Positions 50,859 through 59,481 of a stretch of 64,000 nt of DNA are shown here, in pieces. Position numbers and translations under genes: made by a program. Location of the stretch: NCBI GenBank assembly GCA_021850325.1, contig JAJZMF010000020.1, positions 62,001 through 126,000 of the forward strand, in the 5' to 3' direction. The notes under the pieces are model-generated. The model saw only the letters and a list, made by a program, of their open reading frames with translations, did not search any database and was not told where the DNA came from. Every line of letters starts with the position of its first letter. Position 1 is the first letter of the stretch. The DNA is from Actinomycetes bacterium. Its GTDB lineage: Bacteria; Actinomycetota; Acidimicrobiia; Acidimicrobiales; Palsa-688.

Positions 50859-52352
50859 CTAGGTGAGCACGGCCCGTACGCTCGCCAGCACCCCTGACCG
50901 GCTGAGCATCTCAGCCGCGTCGCGGTACGCCTGCTCGAATGCCGGCCCGCCCGCAGCCCGCAGCCCGGCGAACTTGGGATGAGCCAGCACCTCTGCCGGG
51001 GGCCCGGCCCGTAGCCGGTCCAGCTCGACCGCGCTGAACGAGGGCTCGGTGACCTCGAACGGCTCTCCGTTGTCGTCCCTGCCGCCCAGGTACCGGTGGT
51101 AGCAGGCGAGGAGCAGCGCCTCCCGGCGCAGGTCGCCCCCCGAGCCCACCAGGCCGCGCACGACCTCGGTGTGGAAGGTCGGGATCTTGGAGGCCCCATC
51201 TGTCGCGATACGCAGGAGCTGGTCCCCCACGGAGGGGTTGCCGAAGCGCTCGAGCACGCTGGCGATGTACTCCCGGGGCACCAGGTCCTCGGGGAGGCTG
51301 CCCTCCAGTAGCGGCAGGACGTCGTCCACCATGAACTTCTCGAGCAGGCCGTGCAGGGCCGGCTCGGCGACAGCCCGGTTCACGACCCGGTGGCCGGCGA
51401 GCACGCCCGGGTAGGACAGCAGTACGTGGGGAGCGTTCAACAGGCGCAACTTGGCTGTCTCATAGGCCGAGACGTCCCCGACCACCTGTACCCCCACCGT
51501 CTCCAGCTCGGGACGCCCGTCGCAGAAGCGGTCCTCCAGCACCCACTGCAGGTAGCTCTCGGCCATGACGGCGAGCTTGTCATCGACCCCGCTGCGCCGG
51601 TTGAGCTCTGCCCGGGCCTCGTCGTCCACGTAGGGCACCACGCGGTCCACCATCGAGCTGGGGAAGGCCCCCTGCTCCTCGAGCCAGTCCGCCAGTGCCG
51701 GGCTCACGAGCCGGGCGAACCCGGTGACCGCGGCGCGGGCCACCTCGCCGTTGTGGGGCAGGTTGTCGCACGAGACCACCGTGAAGGGGGCCAGGCCCTG
51801 GCTCCTGCGCCTCTCCATGGCTCGGACGATGTAGCCGAAGACGGTGCGGGGCACGGGACGCGAACAATCGTCGCGTACCTCGGGGCTGTCGGCCAGGAAC
51901 TCCCCCGTCTCGGGGTTCATGAAGTAGCCGCCCTCGGTTATCGACAGGGTGACGATGTGCAGTTCGGGGGAACTGAGCAGCTCGAGCACCCGCTCGGGGG
52001 ACGACGGGGCGTGCAGGTAGTCGACCATGGGGCCGAGCGCCCTGGTGCTGGAGGCCCCGCTCGGGCTCAGCTCGGTGAGGGTGTACAGGCACCCCTGCTC
52101 CGCAAAGCGCCGCGCCTTTTCGCGGGCCGCCTCGCCGTCGCTCGTGCCGATCCCCACGATGCCCCATGCCGTGCTCCCGCCCTGGCTCAGGTACCGGTCG
52201 ATGTAAACGGCCTGGTGGGCCCGGTGGAAGTTGCCCACCCCGAAGTGGGCTATGCCCCTGCGCAGGGCGGTGCGGTCGTAGGTGGGGACGGGCAGGCCGG
52301 CCAGCTCTGCCAGTGTGCCCGGGCTCAGCGGGACCAGGTGCTCGCCCGTCAC
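50859..52352 (-). CDS. mannitol dehydrogenase-family polyol dehydrogenase (copy 1)
   Basis: A long-chain polyol-specific dehydrogenase of 497 residues. The N-terminal Rossmann domain includes AHFGVGNFHRAHQAVYID. The catalytic Lys-Asn-His triad fits KLRLLNAPH (K-x4-N-x2-H). It oxidises a sugar alcohol such as mannitol, arabitol or a related polyol to a ketose with NAD(P). GTG 52352 overlaps the zinc dehydrogenase stop (GTGA); the longer frame upstream is out of family. It is the third gene of the minus-strand polyol operon. Confidence 0.94.
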   Translation of the reverse strand: MTGEHLVPLSPGTLAELAGLPVPTYDRTALRRGIAHFGVGNFHRAHQAVYIDRYLSQGGSTAWGIVGIGTSDGEAAREKARRFAEQGCLYTLTELSPSGASSTRALGPMVDYLHAPSSPERVLELLSSPELHIVTLSITEGGYFMNPETGEFLADSPEVRDDCSRPVPRTVFGYIVRAMERRRSQGLAPFTVVSCDNLPHNGEVARAAVTGFARLVSPALADWLEEQGAFPSSMVDRVVPYVDDEARAELNRRSGVDDKLAVMAESYLQWVLEDRFCDGRPELETVGVQVVGDVSAYETAKLRLLNAPHVLLSYPGVLAGHRVVNRAVAEPALHGLLEKFMVDDVLPLLEGSLPEDLVPREYIASVLERFGNPSVGDQLLRIATDGASKIPTFHTEVVRGLVGSGGDLRREALLLACYHRYLGGRDDNGEPFEVTEPSFSAVELDRLRAGPPAEVLAHPKFAGLRAAGGPAFEQAYRDAAEMLSRSGVLASVRAVLT

Positions 52353-53371
52353 CGGGCCAGCCCGGGCGAGATGGTCACCTTGAGGTGCGAACCGCTGACC
52401 GAGGCGGCAAAGGCTGCTGCCGCCTCCTCGAGCGGGAAGCGGCCGGTGACGAAGTCGTCCGGCGACACCCACCCCGACATGATCATCTCGATCGAGGCGT
52501 CGTAGTCCTCGGGCATGTAGGTGGCGCTACCCTGCAAGCGCACCTGGAGGTCCTGCAGTTCAGGCAGGGCGACGCTCACCGGGCGCACCGGGACGCCCAC
52601 GACCATCACGATGCCGCCCTTGCTGGCCAGGCGCACGGCCTGGTCGACAGTGCTCTGCACCGACACGCAGTCGAAGACCACATCGGCGCTCTCGCCGAGC
52701 TCGGCGCGTACCGCTTCCACCAGGTCCGGGCGGGTGGCGTCGTACACGGCACCGGCGCCCATGGCCAGAGCCCGCTCGCGCTTTTGGGGCAAGGGGTCCG
52801 TCACCACTGTGCGGCGCGCCCCGCCGTGCTGGGCAGCCCGTAGGACGAGCAGGCCGATAGTGCCTGCACCGAGCACCACCACGGTCTTGTCCCTCACCCC
52901 TCCGGCCAGCCGCACGGCGTGGACCGGGGTGGAAAGTGGCTCGATCAGGGCGGCCTGGAGGTCGCTCATCGCATCAGGGAGCCGGTGCAGCCGGCCTGCG
53001 GGGACGGTGAACCGCTCCGCCATGCCCCCCTGCTCGTAACCACAACCGAAGAAGCGCAGGTTCTCGCAGATGTTGGAGCGGCCCGTCCGGCACATCTTGC
53101 AGTTGCCACAGGGCAGTGTCGGCTCCACCGTCACCCGGTCGCCCACGCCGACCGCAGTCACGTCGGCGGCCACCGCCCGCACGGCCCCCACCACCTCGTG
53201 GCCCGGCCGGTAGGGCAGGGGCACAAAGGGGTGCTCTCCCGCCGCCGCATGGGTGTCGGAACCGCACACGCCCACAACGGTCGTCTCGACCAGCGCCTCC
53301 CCCGGGCGCAGCTCGGGTTCGTCGACCTCCACCAGTTCCACCCCGCTCACGCGGGCGACCACTGCTTTCAC
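52349..53371 (-). CDS. zinc-dependent alcohol (polyol) dehydrogenase
   Basis: A 340-residue medium-chain dehydrogenase of the sorbitol/xylitol/threonine dehydrogenase type. Catalytic zinc ligands are in VVGVCGSDTH (Cys) and PGHEV (His-Glu). The structural zinc loop CGNCKMCRTGRSNIC is complete. The NAD site is VVLGAGTIGLLVL. GTG 53371 follows GAGGAG closely. It overlaps polyol dehydrogenase copy 1 by 4 nt and lies 76 nt after copy 2, so all three belong to one transcript. Confidence 0.93.
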   Translation of the reverse strand: MKAVVARVSGVELVEVDEPELRPGEALVETTVVGVCGSDTHAAAGEHPFVPLPYRPGHEVVGAVRAVAADVTAVGVGDRVTVEPTLPCGNCKMCRTGRSNICENLRFFGCGYEQGGMAERFTVPAGRLHRLPDAMSDLQAALIEPLSTPVHAVRLAGGVRDKTVVVLGAGTIGLLVLRAAQHGGARRTVVTDPLPQKRERALAMGAGAVYDATRPDLVEAVRAELGESADVVFDCVSVQSTVDQAVRLASKGGIVMVVGVPVRPVSVALPELQDLQVRLQGSATYMPEDYDASIEMIMSGWVSPDDFVTGRFPLEEAAAAFAASVSGSHLKVTISPGLAR

Positions 53372-53447
53372 TGCTCCTCGACCCCTTCACGATGGGCGCG
53401 CTGCACCTGGGTGCCGCGCCGTGCGTCTGTCTCTGCCGGGTGGACGC

Positions 53448-54941
53448 TCACCTGGGCGCCACCCTGCCCTCCGGCCCGGCAATGGCCGCCATGGCACCGC
53501 GTGGCCCGCGCTCGGCCAGAGCGGCCCGGGCAGCCACGAACTCGTCCCGTAGCCGGTCGTCCCGGCCCAGGTCGCCGAAGACCGCTCCCAGACCGAGGAA
53601 ACCGCCCGGGCGCTCCCGCTCCGCGGCCACCGCCTCGGCCAGCTGCGCCCGCCGACGGTCCTCCACCGCCTCGGGCCCACCGAGAGCGGCCCGCTCCTCC
53701 AAAAAAGTGCTCCAGGCAGCCAGGACCAGTACCGTCCGGCGCCTGTCGCCATCACGGGCGAGCTGGTGACGCAGCACGGGCAGCAGGAACTTGGCGACCC
53801 GGTCCGAACCGTCCACCACCTGACGGGCGAGCGTGTCCCGGGTGGCCTCACTGGCGAAGCGGGCGATCAGCTCGTCGCAGTAACCGTCGAGGTCCACCCC
53901 GGGGACGGGCTCGAGCGTAGGGACCGCCTCTTCGTGCATGTAGCCGAGGAGGAAGCGGACGAACAGCTCGTCCCGGCAGACCTCGTGCACCCATGTCCCA
54001 CCGGCCAGGATGCCGAGGTAGCTCATGGCCTGGTGGGAGGCGTTCAGCAGGCGGAGCTTCATCATCTCGTATGGGCCGACGTCCTCCACCACCTGCACAC
54101 CGACGCGCTCGAAGGGCGGCCTGCCGTCGACGAACCGGTCCTCCAGCACCCACTGGCAGAAGGCTTCCGAGCGCACCGGCCACCCGTCGTCCACCCCCAG
54201 CAGGTCCCGGACGGCAGCCCGGGTCTCGTCCGTGGTCACCGGCGTGATCCGGTCGACCATCGAACTGGGGAAGCTCACGTTCCGGGCGACCCATTCGGCC
54301 AGCTCGGGCGACTTCTGCCGGGCGAAACCCAGCACCGCGGTCCGGGCCACGTCACCGTTGTGGGCCAGGTTGTCACACGACATGACCGTGAACGGCGGCG
54401 TCCCGTTGGCCCGCCGCGCCTGCAGGGCGGCGACGATGAAGCCCAGCACGCTCCTGGGCGGGCCGTCGGTCGCCAGGTCCGCCAGGGTCAGCGCGCCCTG
54501 GGGCTCGAACTCCCCGGTGACGTCGCTCACCCCGTAACCACCCTCAGTGACGGTGAGCGAGACGATGTGCGTGGTGGGCGCCACCAACCGGTCCAGGACC
54601 TTCTCTGGTTCGTCAGGCGCGTACAGGTACTCGACCAGGGAGCCGATGACGCGGGCCTCCGAAGTGCCGTCGGTGCCCACCGTTACCAGCGTGTAGAGGT
54701 TGTCCTGGGCCCTCATCACGTCGCGCATGGCACGGTCCGCCTCCATCACCCCCACACCGCAGATGGCCCAGTCGGCCTCGCCCAGGGCCAGGAGGCGGTC
54801 CGCGAACATCGCCTGGTGCGACCGGTGGAAGGCCCCCACCCCGAAGTGGACCATGCCGACCTTGCACACCGACCTGTCGTAGGTGGGGACACCCACGCCG
54901 GCCGGCAGGCTCCCCAGCGTGGCCGCGTCGAGCGCCGTCAT
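53448..54941 (-). CDS. mannitol dehydrogenase-family polyol dehydrogenase (copy 2)
   Basis: A paralogue of the enzyme at 50859-52352 and exactly as long (497 residues). VHFGVGAFHRSHQAMFAD and the catalytic KLRLLNASH are conserved; many other positions differ, so the two probably have different substrates or directions. ATG 54941 is chosen because it matches the paralogue's start; only a G-rich stretch serves as Shine-Dalgarno. It is the first gene of the dehydrogenase operon and lies about 130 nt downstream of a promoter with a LacI-type site. Confidence 0.94.
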   Translation of the reverse strand: MTALDAATLGSLPAGVGVPTYDRSVCKVGMVHFGVGAFHRSHQAMFADRLLALGEADWAICGVGVMEADRAMRDVMRAQDNLYTLVTVGTDGTSEARVIGSLVEYLYAPDEPEKVLDRLVAPTTHIVSLTVTEGGYGVSDVTGEFEPQGALTLADLATDGPPRSVLGFIVAALQARRANGTPPFTVMSCDNLAHNGDVARTAVLGFARQKSPELAEWVARNVSFPSSMVDRITPVTTDETRAAVRDLLGVDDGWPVRSEAFCQWVLEDRFVDGRPPFERVGVQVVEDVGPYEMMKLRLLNASHQAMSYLGILAGGTWVHEVCRDELFVRFLLGYMHEEAVPTLEPVPGVDLDGYCDELIARFASEATRDTLARQVVDGSDRVAKFLLPVLRHQLARDGDRRRTVLVLAAWSTFLEERAALGGPEAVEDRRRAQLAEAVAAERERPGGFLGLGAVFGDLGRDDRLRDEFVAARAALAERGPRGAMAAIAGPEGRVAPR

Positions 54942-55068
54942 CTGCTGATTACCCCCCGCCTGCTCACCTGTTCTGCCGTGGGACTCACGCTGTGCTCCTA
55001 GGGGCGGCGGGGCCGCCGGGCCACGCAGGCCCTGACCGGTGAGCTCGCACCGGCCACCGACGGCAAGC

Positions 55069-55097
55069 ACCGTACTGCGACGTGGCTCCGGAGTCAA
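55069..55097 (-). promoter_or_regulatory. promoter and operator of the polyol dehydrogenase operon
   Basis: Minus-strand TTGACT (55097-55092), a 17-bp spacer and TACGGT (55074-55069) form a good promoter. The -35 lies in TTGACTCCGGAGCCAC, a variant of the palindromic element found at 46069 and 55115 (ATGACNCCGGNGTCAT). Confidence 0.6.
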
Positions 55098-55114
55098 GCT
55101 AGCCCCCACCTTTC

Positions 55115-55138
55115 ATGACACCGGAGTCATGTTAGGCT
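55115..55138 (+). promoter_or_regulatory. operator and -10 of the SDR gene
   Basis: ATGACACCGGAGTCAT (55115-55130) followed after 2 nt by TAGGCT (55133-55138). It is identical to the operator of the ABC operon. Its centre is 33 bp from the centre of the site at 55082-55097, about three helical turns. Confidence 0.7.
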
Positions 55139-55217
55139 GACGCGAGGGTAGCACCAGCGAGCAGGGGGACCGGCCGAGGCTCGGCTCCTGCACCACATAC
55201 CGATCGGAGATGCAGTC

Positions 55218-55946
55218 ATGACGGGTTTCAACGGCCGGACCGTCCTGGTGACCGGGGCGAGCGGCGGCATCGGTGGGGCAGTCGTGCGCCAGCTCGCAGC
55301 AGCAGGTGCGCAGGTGCTGGCCGGCGGGCGCAGCGAAGCGGAACTGGCCGAGCTGGCAACGGCCACCGGGGCCCGGCCGCTGCCCTTCGACGTGACCGAC
55401 GAGGACAGTGTCCGCCGCGCCATCGAGGGGCTCGACCTGTACGGCGTCGTCAACAGCGCCGGCTGGGGCGGCGACATCGAGACCCCCCAGGACGCCGATG
55501 TCCAGGTCTTCGACAAGGTCATGGCGATCAACGCCCGCGGCGTGCTGCTGGTCACCAAGTACGCCTCGCGGGAGATGATCCGCACGGGGAAGGGCGGTTC
55601 CATCGTCAACGTCTCGAGCCAGGCCTCACTGGTGGGCCTGAAGGGCCACATCGCCTACGGCTCCTCGAAGGCGGCCGTGGACAACATCACCCGCGTCGGC
55701 GCCCTCGAGCTCGGCCAGTACGGCATCCGGGTCAACGCCGTGAACCCGACCGTGGTCATGACGCCCATGTCCGCCTGGTACTGGGGCCGTCCCGAGGTCG
55801 GGGGCCCGTTCCTGGAGCAGATGCCCCTGCACCGCTGGGCCAGCGTGGAGGACGTCGCCGCGCCCATCGTGTTCCTGCTGAGCGACGGCGCGGGCATGAT
55901 CACCGGCGTCTGCCTGCCCATCGACGGCGGTTACACGAGCCGCTGA
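55218..55946 (+). CDS. short-chain dehydrogenase resembling L-xylulose reductase
   Basis: A 242-residue classical SDR. Cofactor loop TGASGGIGG, NSAG motif, catalytic Ser in NVSSQ and YGSSK as YxxxK are in place. The stretch GIRVNAVNPTVVMTPM and the later FLLSDGAGMITG closely recall dicarbonyl/L-xylulose reductase (DCXR), which interconverts L-xylulose and xylitol. ATG 55218 has GGAGA 7 nt upstream. It precedes the LacI gene by 72 nt and has the operator at 55115. A role in pentitol metabolism is inferred from similarity and context. Confidence 0.92.
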   Translation: MTGFNGRTVLVTGASGGIGGAVVRQLAAAGAQVLAGGRSEAELAELATATGARPLPFDVTDEDSVRRAIEGLDLYGVVNSAGWGGDIETPQDADVQVFDKVMAINARGVLLVTKYASREMIRTGKGGSIVNVSSQASLVGLKGHIAYGSSKAAVDNITRVGALELGQYGIRVNAVNPTVVMTPMSAWYWGRPEVGGPFLEQMPLHRWASVEDVAAPIVFLLSDGAGMITGVCLPIDGGYTSR

Positions 55947-56018
55947 GCGGGGCCTGCGGCAGGCCCCTGCCCGGGCCCCTCGGCGGTTGTGGCTACCCTC
56001 GTTGCAGGAGGGACCGCC

Positions 56019-57005
56019 GTGACGACGATGCGCGATGTGGCCGCCGTGGCCGGTGTCAGCCAGAAGACCGTTTCCCGGGTCTACAACGGGGACCCTCATG
56101 TCCTGCCGGAGACGCGTGAGCGCGTGCTCAAGGTGCTCGAAGAGCTCCGGTACACGCCCAACGCCCTGGCGACCACCTTCCGTGCCGGCAGGGCGCCTGT
56201 CATAGGCATCGCCGTTCCCGACATCGTGGACCCCTTCTTCGGGGCCATAGCACGCGCGGTGGACGAGGAAGCAGCCCGCCACGACATGTCGACCCTCGTC
56301 ACCTCGATCGGGGAGGACCCGGAGCGGGAGGCGGAGATCGTCAACTCGCTCCTCACCCGCTCGCCGAGCGGGCTGGTGCTGGCCTCTGTCCGGCCCGAAC
56401 AGTCCTACCTGGGCGTCTGGCTGGACAAGCTCCCGGTCGTCTTCGTCGACCGGGCGCCAACCGGCGTGGTCGCCGACAGCTTCACCGACGACGACCTCGG
56501 GGGTGCCCGCCTGGCCACCGCCGACCTGATCGGCCACGGCCACCGGCGCATAGCCTTCGTCGGGGACCGGCTCAGCCTGCCCACGACCAGCCGGCGCCTG
56601 GACGGCTACCGCCAGGCCCTGGGAGCGGCCGGGCTGGCCTTCGACCCCGACCTGGTGGCCCTCGGGGTGTCGGACCGTACAAGCGCCCGGGCGGCACTGG
56701 AGCGCCTCCGTCTCGTCGAGGGCCCGCCCAGCGCCCTGTTCTCCTCCAACGGGCGGGTGACGATGTTCCTTTGGCCCGCGGTCAAGGACCTCCCGCTGGC
56801 CCTGTGCTCCTTCGGCGACCTGCCCATGGCGGACTCGCTCACACCCTCGCTCACCGTGGTCGACCAGGACCCGGCCCGGGTCGGCCTGCTCGCCGCCAGG
56901 CGGGTCCTGGACCGCCTGGCCTACCCCAGCCGTCGCTACAAGAGGAAGACCGTGCTCGAGGTGAAGCTCGTCGAGCGGCAGTCCTGCCGGTTGGAGAACT
57001 GGTGA
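56019..57005 (+). CDS. LacI-family transcriptional regulator of the polyol locus
   Basis: A 328-residue repressor. The helix-turn-helix is TTMRDVAAVAGVSQKTVSRV with the minor-groove hinge (PNALATTFRAGRAP). The effector domain has GIAVPDIVDPFFG, VVFVDRAPTG and GHRRIAFVGD. GTG 56019 is chosen for AGGAGG at 56006-56011; GTG 55989 would add ten atypical residues. TACCCT at 55994-55999 may be its own -10. Position next to the SDR gene and central CCGG palindromes at three promoters make it the likely regulator of the polyol genes. Confidence 0.92.
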   Translation: MTTMRDVAAVAGVSQKTVSRVYNGDPHVLPETRERVLKVLEELRYTPNALATTFRAGRAPVIGIAVPDIVDPFFGAIARAVDEEAARHDMSTLVTSIGEDPEREAEIVNSLLTRSPSGLVLASVRPEQSYLGVWLDKLPVVFVDRAPTGVVADSFTDDDLGGARLATADLIGHGHRRIAFVGDRLSLPTTSRRLDGYRQALGAAGLAFDPDLVALGVSDRTSARAALERLRLVEGPPSALFSSNGRVTMFLWPAVKDLPLALCSFGDLPMADSLTPSLTVVDQDPARVGLLAARRVLDRLAYPSRRYKRKTVLEVKLVERQSCRLENW

Positions 57006-57056
57006 CGGAGGGCCACCCGGCCCTGGGCTGACGCCAGCCGGGGCCGGTAGGCGCCC

Positions 57057-58016
57057 TCAGGCTCGGCGCACCTGGGTTACGACGGCAGTGAAGGCGTCCA
57101 CGGCGACCTCGTACGCGGTTGCCCCCGCTCGCACCGACACCCGGTACCACAACCACTTCTCCCCGTGGAGACGGACCTTGTACGCAGTGCCGCCCCCGGT
57201 CGCAGCAACGGCTGCAGCCCGGGCAGCCGCAGGCGTCACGATGTTGGGGTCACGGTAGTCGAGACCGTCCCCCCGGGCCGCGGCGATGGTGCCTGCCGTC
57301 GACGTGGCGTCCACCCACACCTTCACCGTGCTCCCCTCGCCGGGGCCGGCCAGCTCGAGCTTGACCGTGTAGTAGTCCTTGCGCCCGGTCGAGCTGAGCT
57401 CCGCCCACTTCACAGCGGGTACCTGGTAGCCAAGGCCGGTCACGAAGCGCACGGCGTCGTCGACTGCCCGGCCCTCCGTGAGCGCCGGCGCACCCGGCAC
57501 GGCCGCCGGTACCGGTGCCGGCTCAGCCAGGGCCGGGCTGGCCGGTGCCGGGCTGGCCGGGGCGCCGCCCTCGGCATGCGCCTGCCACCACACCCGGTCC
57601 CGGTAGGGGGCCCGGTCACTACGGTAGACGTGCACATTGAAGGTGCCGTCGTTGGCCCGCACCCGGAAGTCGAACACCGCCCGGGCCCGGGTACCGCCGT
57701 GGGCCTCGGTGTCGGCCTCGACCGCCAGGACCGTGGCACCGCCACCGTCCCTGGCGTCGGCATAGGCGAGCGCTACCGCGCACTCGTCCCCCGCCACCGG
57801 GCACGTGGTCGCTCCCCGGAGGGGCGCCCGGCTCCCGGCCCACACCGGTTGAGCGGTCGCCAGGGGGAGCACGCCGCCCAGGAGGACCGCCGCCCCCGTC
57901 GCAAGGACAACCCGGTGCCGACGACCGCCGGTCCTGACCGGAGGCCTGCCCTCCGGCTTCACGAGCGCGCCGGGCCACCGCTCCGCACCCGCTGTAGTCG
58001 TGCCTTCGGTCGTCAT
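57057..58016 (-). CDS. membrane-anchored or secreted hypothetical protein
   Basis: A 319-residue protein. A cytosolic basic lead (GGRRHRVVLATG) precedes one hydrophobic helix (AAVLLGGVLPLATAQPVWA) that is either a signal peptide or an anchor. A first outside domain (residues 65-145) contains two cysteines; an Ala/Pro linker follows, then two PepSY-like alpha/beta segments with VRFVTGLGYQVPAV and YYTVKLELAG. PepSY-type domains often inhibit or bind peptidases; this match is only suggestive. The Shine-Dalgarno AGGGAAGGA overlaps the start of a 16-bp repeat array upstream. Confidence 0.7.
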   Translation of the reverse strand: MTTEGTTTAGAERWPGALVKPEGRPPVRTGGRRHRVVLATGAAVLLGGVLPLATAQPVWAGSRAPLRGATTCPVAGDECAVALAYADARDGGGATVLAVEADTEAHGGTRARAVFDFRVRANDGTFNVHVYRSDRAPYRDRVWWQAHAEGGAPASPAPASPALAEPAPVPAAVPGAPALTEGRAVDDAVRFVTGLGYQVPAVKWAELSSTGRKDYYTVKLELAGPGEGSTVKVWVDATSTAGTIAAARGDGLDYRDPNIVTPAAARAAAVAATGGGTAYKVRLHGEKWLWYRVSVRAGATAYEVAVDAFTAVVTQVRRA

Positions 58017-58024
58017 CCGTCCTT

Positions 58025-58088
58025 CCCTGTGTCGTCCCGGCCCTGTGTCGTCCCGGCCCTGTGTCGTCCCGGCCCTGTGCCGTCCCGG
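58025..58088. repeat. 16-bp tandem repeat, four copies, in a gene's 5' region
   Basis: CCCTGTGTCGTCCCGG occurs at 58025-58040, 58041-58056 and 58057-58072, with one change at 58073-58088. It starts 9 bp upstream of the ATG at 58016 (minus strand), so copy-number change would alter the promoter or leader of that gene. Confidence 0.9.
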
Positions 58089-58142
58089 CCCTGCTCTGCG
58101 GGCACGCTCCGAGCGGCGCCCCCGGCCGTACGCTGGCAGTCG

Positions 58143-58169
58143 AGCCTGACGGCCTGGTTACGTCAGGCT
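58143..58169. promoter_or_regulatory. 9-bp inverted repeat in a divergent intergenic region
   Basis: AGCCTGACG (58143-58151) and CGTCAGGCT (58161-58169) are perfect arms separated by 9 nt. It lies between the divergent genes at 58016 and 58343. It could be an operator or hairpin. The rest of 58170-58342 shows no feature apart from a weak -10 (GAGGCT, 58331-58336) 6 nt before ATG 58343. Confidence 0.45.
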
Positions 58170-58342
58170 GAGAGACTTCTCATCCGACGGCCGACAAGCC
58201 GTCGCGACCGCCCGGGGCTGGCTTCGCGGCACTGCTCATGGCGGGCGGGCCAACACCGTACCGGCTCACCCCTGGGGCGTCGGCACGCCGGCAGGGCGGG
58301 TGGGAATGGCGTCGGCCCCGACGCGGGCGCGAGGCTGGTGAC

Positions 58343-59317
58343 ATGCGCTTCATCGTGGTCGGGGCAGGCGCCGTGGGGGGCGTCGTCGGGGGGCGTCTGT
58401 TCCAGTACGGCCAGGAGGTGCTGCTCGTGGCCCGGGGGGAGCACGCCGCCACCGTGGAGGCCGAGGGCCTGACGCTCGCCTCGGCAACAGGCGTGGTCAA
58501 CCTGCCCGTACCCGTCGTCAGGTCGGTCTCGCAGGTCGCCTGGGCTCCCGGGGACGTGGTCCTCCTGGCCGTCAAGAGCCAGGACACCGAGCAGGCCCTG
58601 GACCAGCTGGCCGCCGTGGCCCCGCCCGCGACGCCGTTGGTCTGCCTGCAGAACGGGGTGACCAACGAGCCCGCGGCGCTCAGGCGGTTCGCCAACGTCT
58701 ACGGCGTGTGCGTCATGTGCCCGGCAGCGCACATGAAACCCGGAGTGGTGGTGGCCGAGTCCTCCCCCGTCACCGCCCTGCTCGACATCGGGCGCTACCC
58801 GTCGGGTGCCGACGCCACAGCCCGCGCCATCTCCGACGCCTTCGCATCGAGCACGATGGGCTCCGAGGTCCGCGAGGACATCATGCGGTGGAAGTACGCC
58901 AAGTTGCTGCGGAACCTCGCCAACGCCGTGGACGCCCTGTGCGGGCCGGACGGCCAGGGCAGCCAGGTGGCGCAGATGGCCCGGCTGGAAGGTGAAGCCT
59001 GCCTGAGGGCCGCCGGCATCGACCACGCCTCGGAGACAGAGGACCGTCTGCGCCGGGGCAACATCCTGCACCCCACCGACGTGGTGGGCCACGAACGCGG
59101 GGGCAGCTCGACCTGGCAGAGCCTGGCCCGGGGCCAGGGCAGCGTCGAGGTCGACTACCTCAACGGCGAGATCGTGCTCCTCGGCCGCCAGTACGGAGTG
59201 CCCACCCCGGTAAACGAGCTGCTCCAGACGCTGGCGAACCGCAAGGCACGCCAACTCTCCGAGCCCGGCACCATGACCCCGGACGAGCTCCTGGCCCTGC
59301 TCGGCCAAGCGGGCTGA
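58343..59317 (+). CDS. ketopantoate reductase-family protein (ApbA/PanE-like)
   Basis: A 324-residue NADPH-dependent reductase-like protein. FIVVGAGAVGGVVGGRL is the dinucleotide loop. LVCLQNGVTNEP and the catalytic-lysine region MRWKYAKLLRNLANAVDAL fit the family, and the C-terminal helical domain ends with SLARGQGSVEVDYLNGEIV. Many family members outside pantothenate operons act on other 2-keto acids, so true PanE function is uncertain. ATG 58343 is supported by family alignment; a weak GAGGCT hexamer lies 6 nt upstream. Confidence 0.88.
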   Translation: MRFIVVGAGAVGGVVGGRLFQYGQEVLLVARGEHAATVEAEGLTLASATGVVNLPVPVVRSVSQVAWAPGDVVLLAVKSQDTEQALDQLAAVAPPATPLVCLQNGVTNEPAALRRFANVYGVCVMCPAAHMKPGVVVAESSPVTALLDIGRYPSGADATARAISDAFASSTMGSEVREDIMRWKYAKLLRNLANAVDALCGPDGQGSQVAQMARLEGEACLRAAGIDHASETEDRLRRGNILHPTDVVGHERGGSSTWQSLARGQGSVEVDYLNGEIVLLGRQYGVPTPVNELLQTLANRKARQLSEPGTMTPDELLALLGQAG

Positions 59318-59468
59318 AGACCGGCGGCGAACCGGCGGGTACACCCGCAACCACGCCTCTCGGAAGGTCGCCCGGCTCACGACCACGCTGAGCGGTGGGG
59401 CGTAGCCGGGGCGTCCGACTGGCCGGAGAACAACCGGCCGACCGCCTGCCCACCCGGCCCGCTCGGCG

Positions 59469-59474
59469 TACCTT
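59469..59474 (+). promoter_or_regulatory. -10 hexamer TACCTT
   Basis: TACCTT followed by 7 nt and ATG 59482, with no Shine-Dalgarno sequence: a leaderless pattern. Confidence 0.5.
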
Positions 59475-59481
59475 CGCTCCC

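Noticed and set aside
58343-59317. Assignment as panE of pantothenate synthesis
   Set aside because: The family fits, but no pantothenate genes are nearby and many homologues act on other substrates, so no gene symbol is given.
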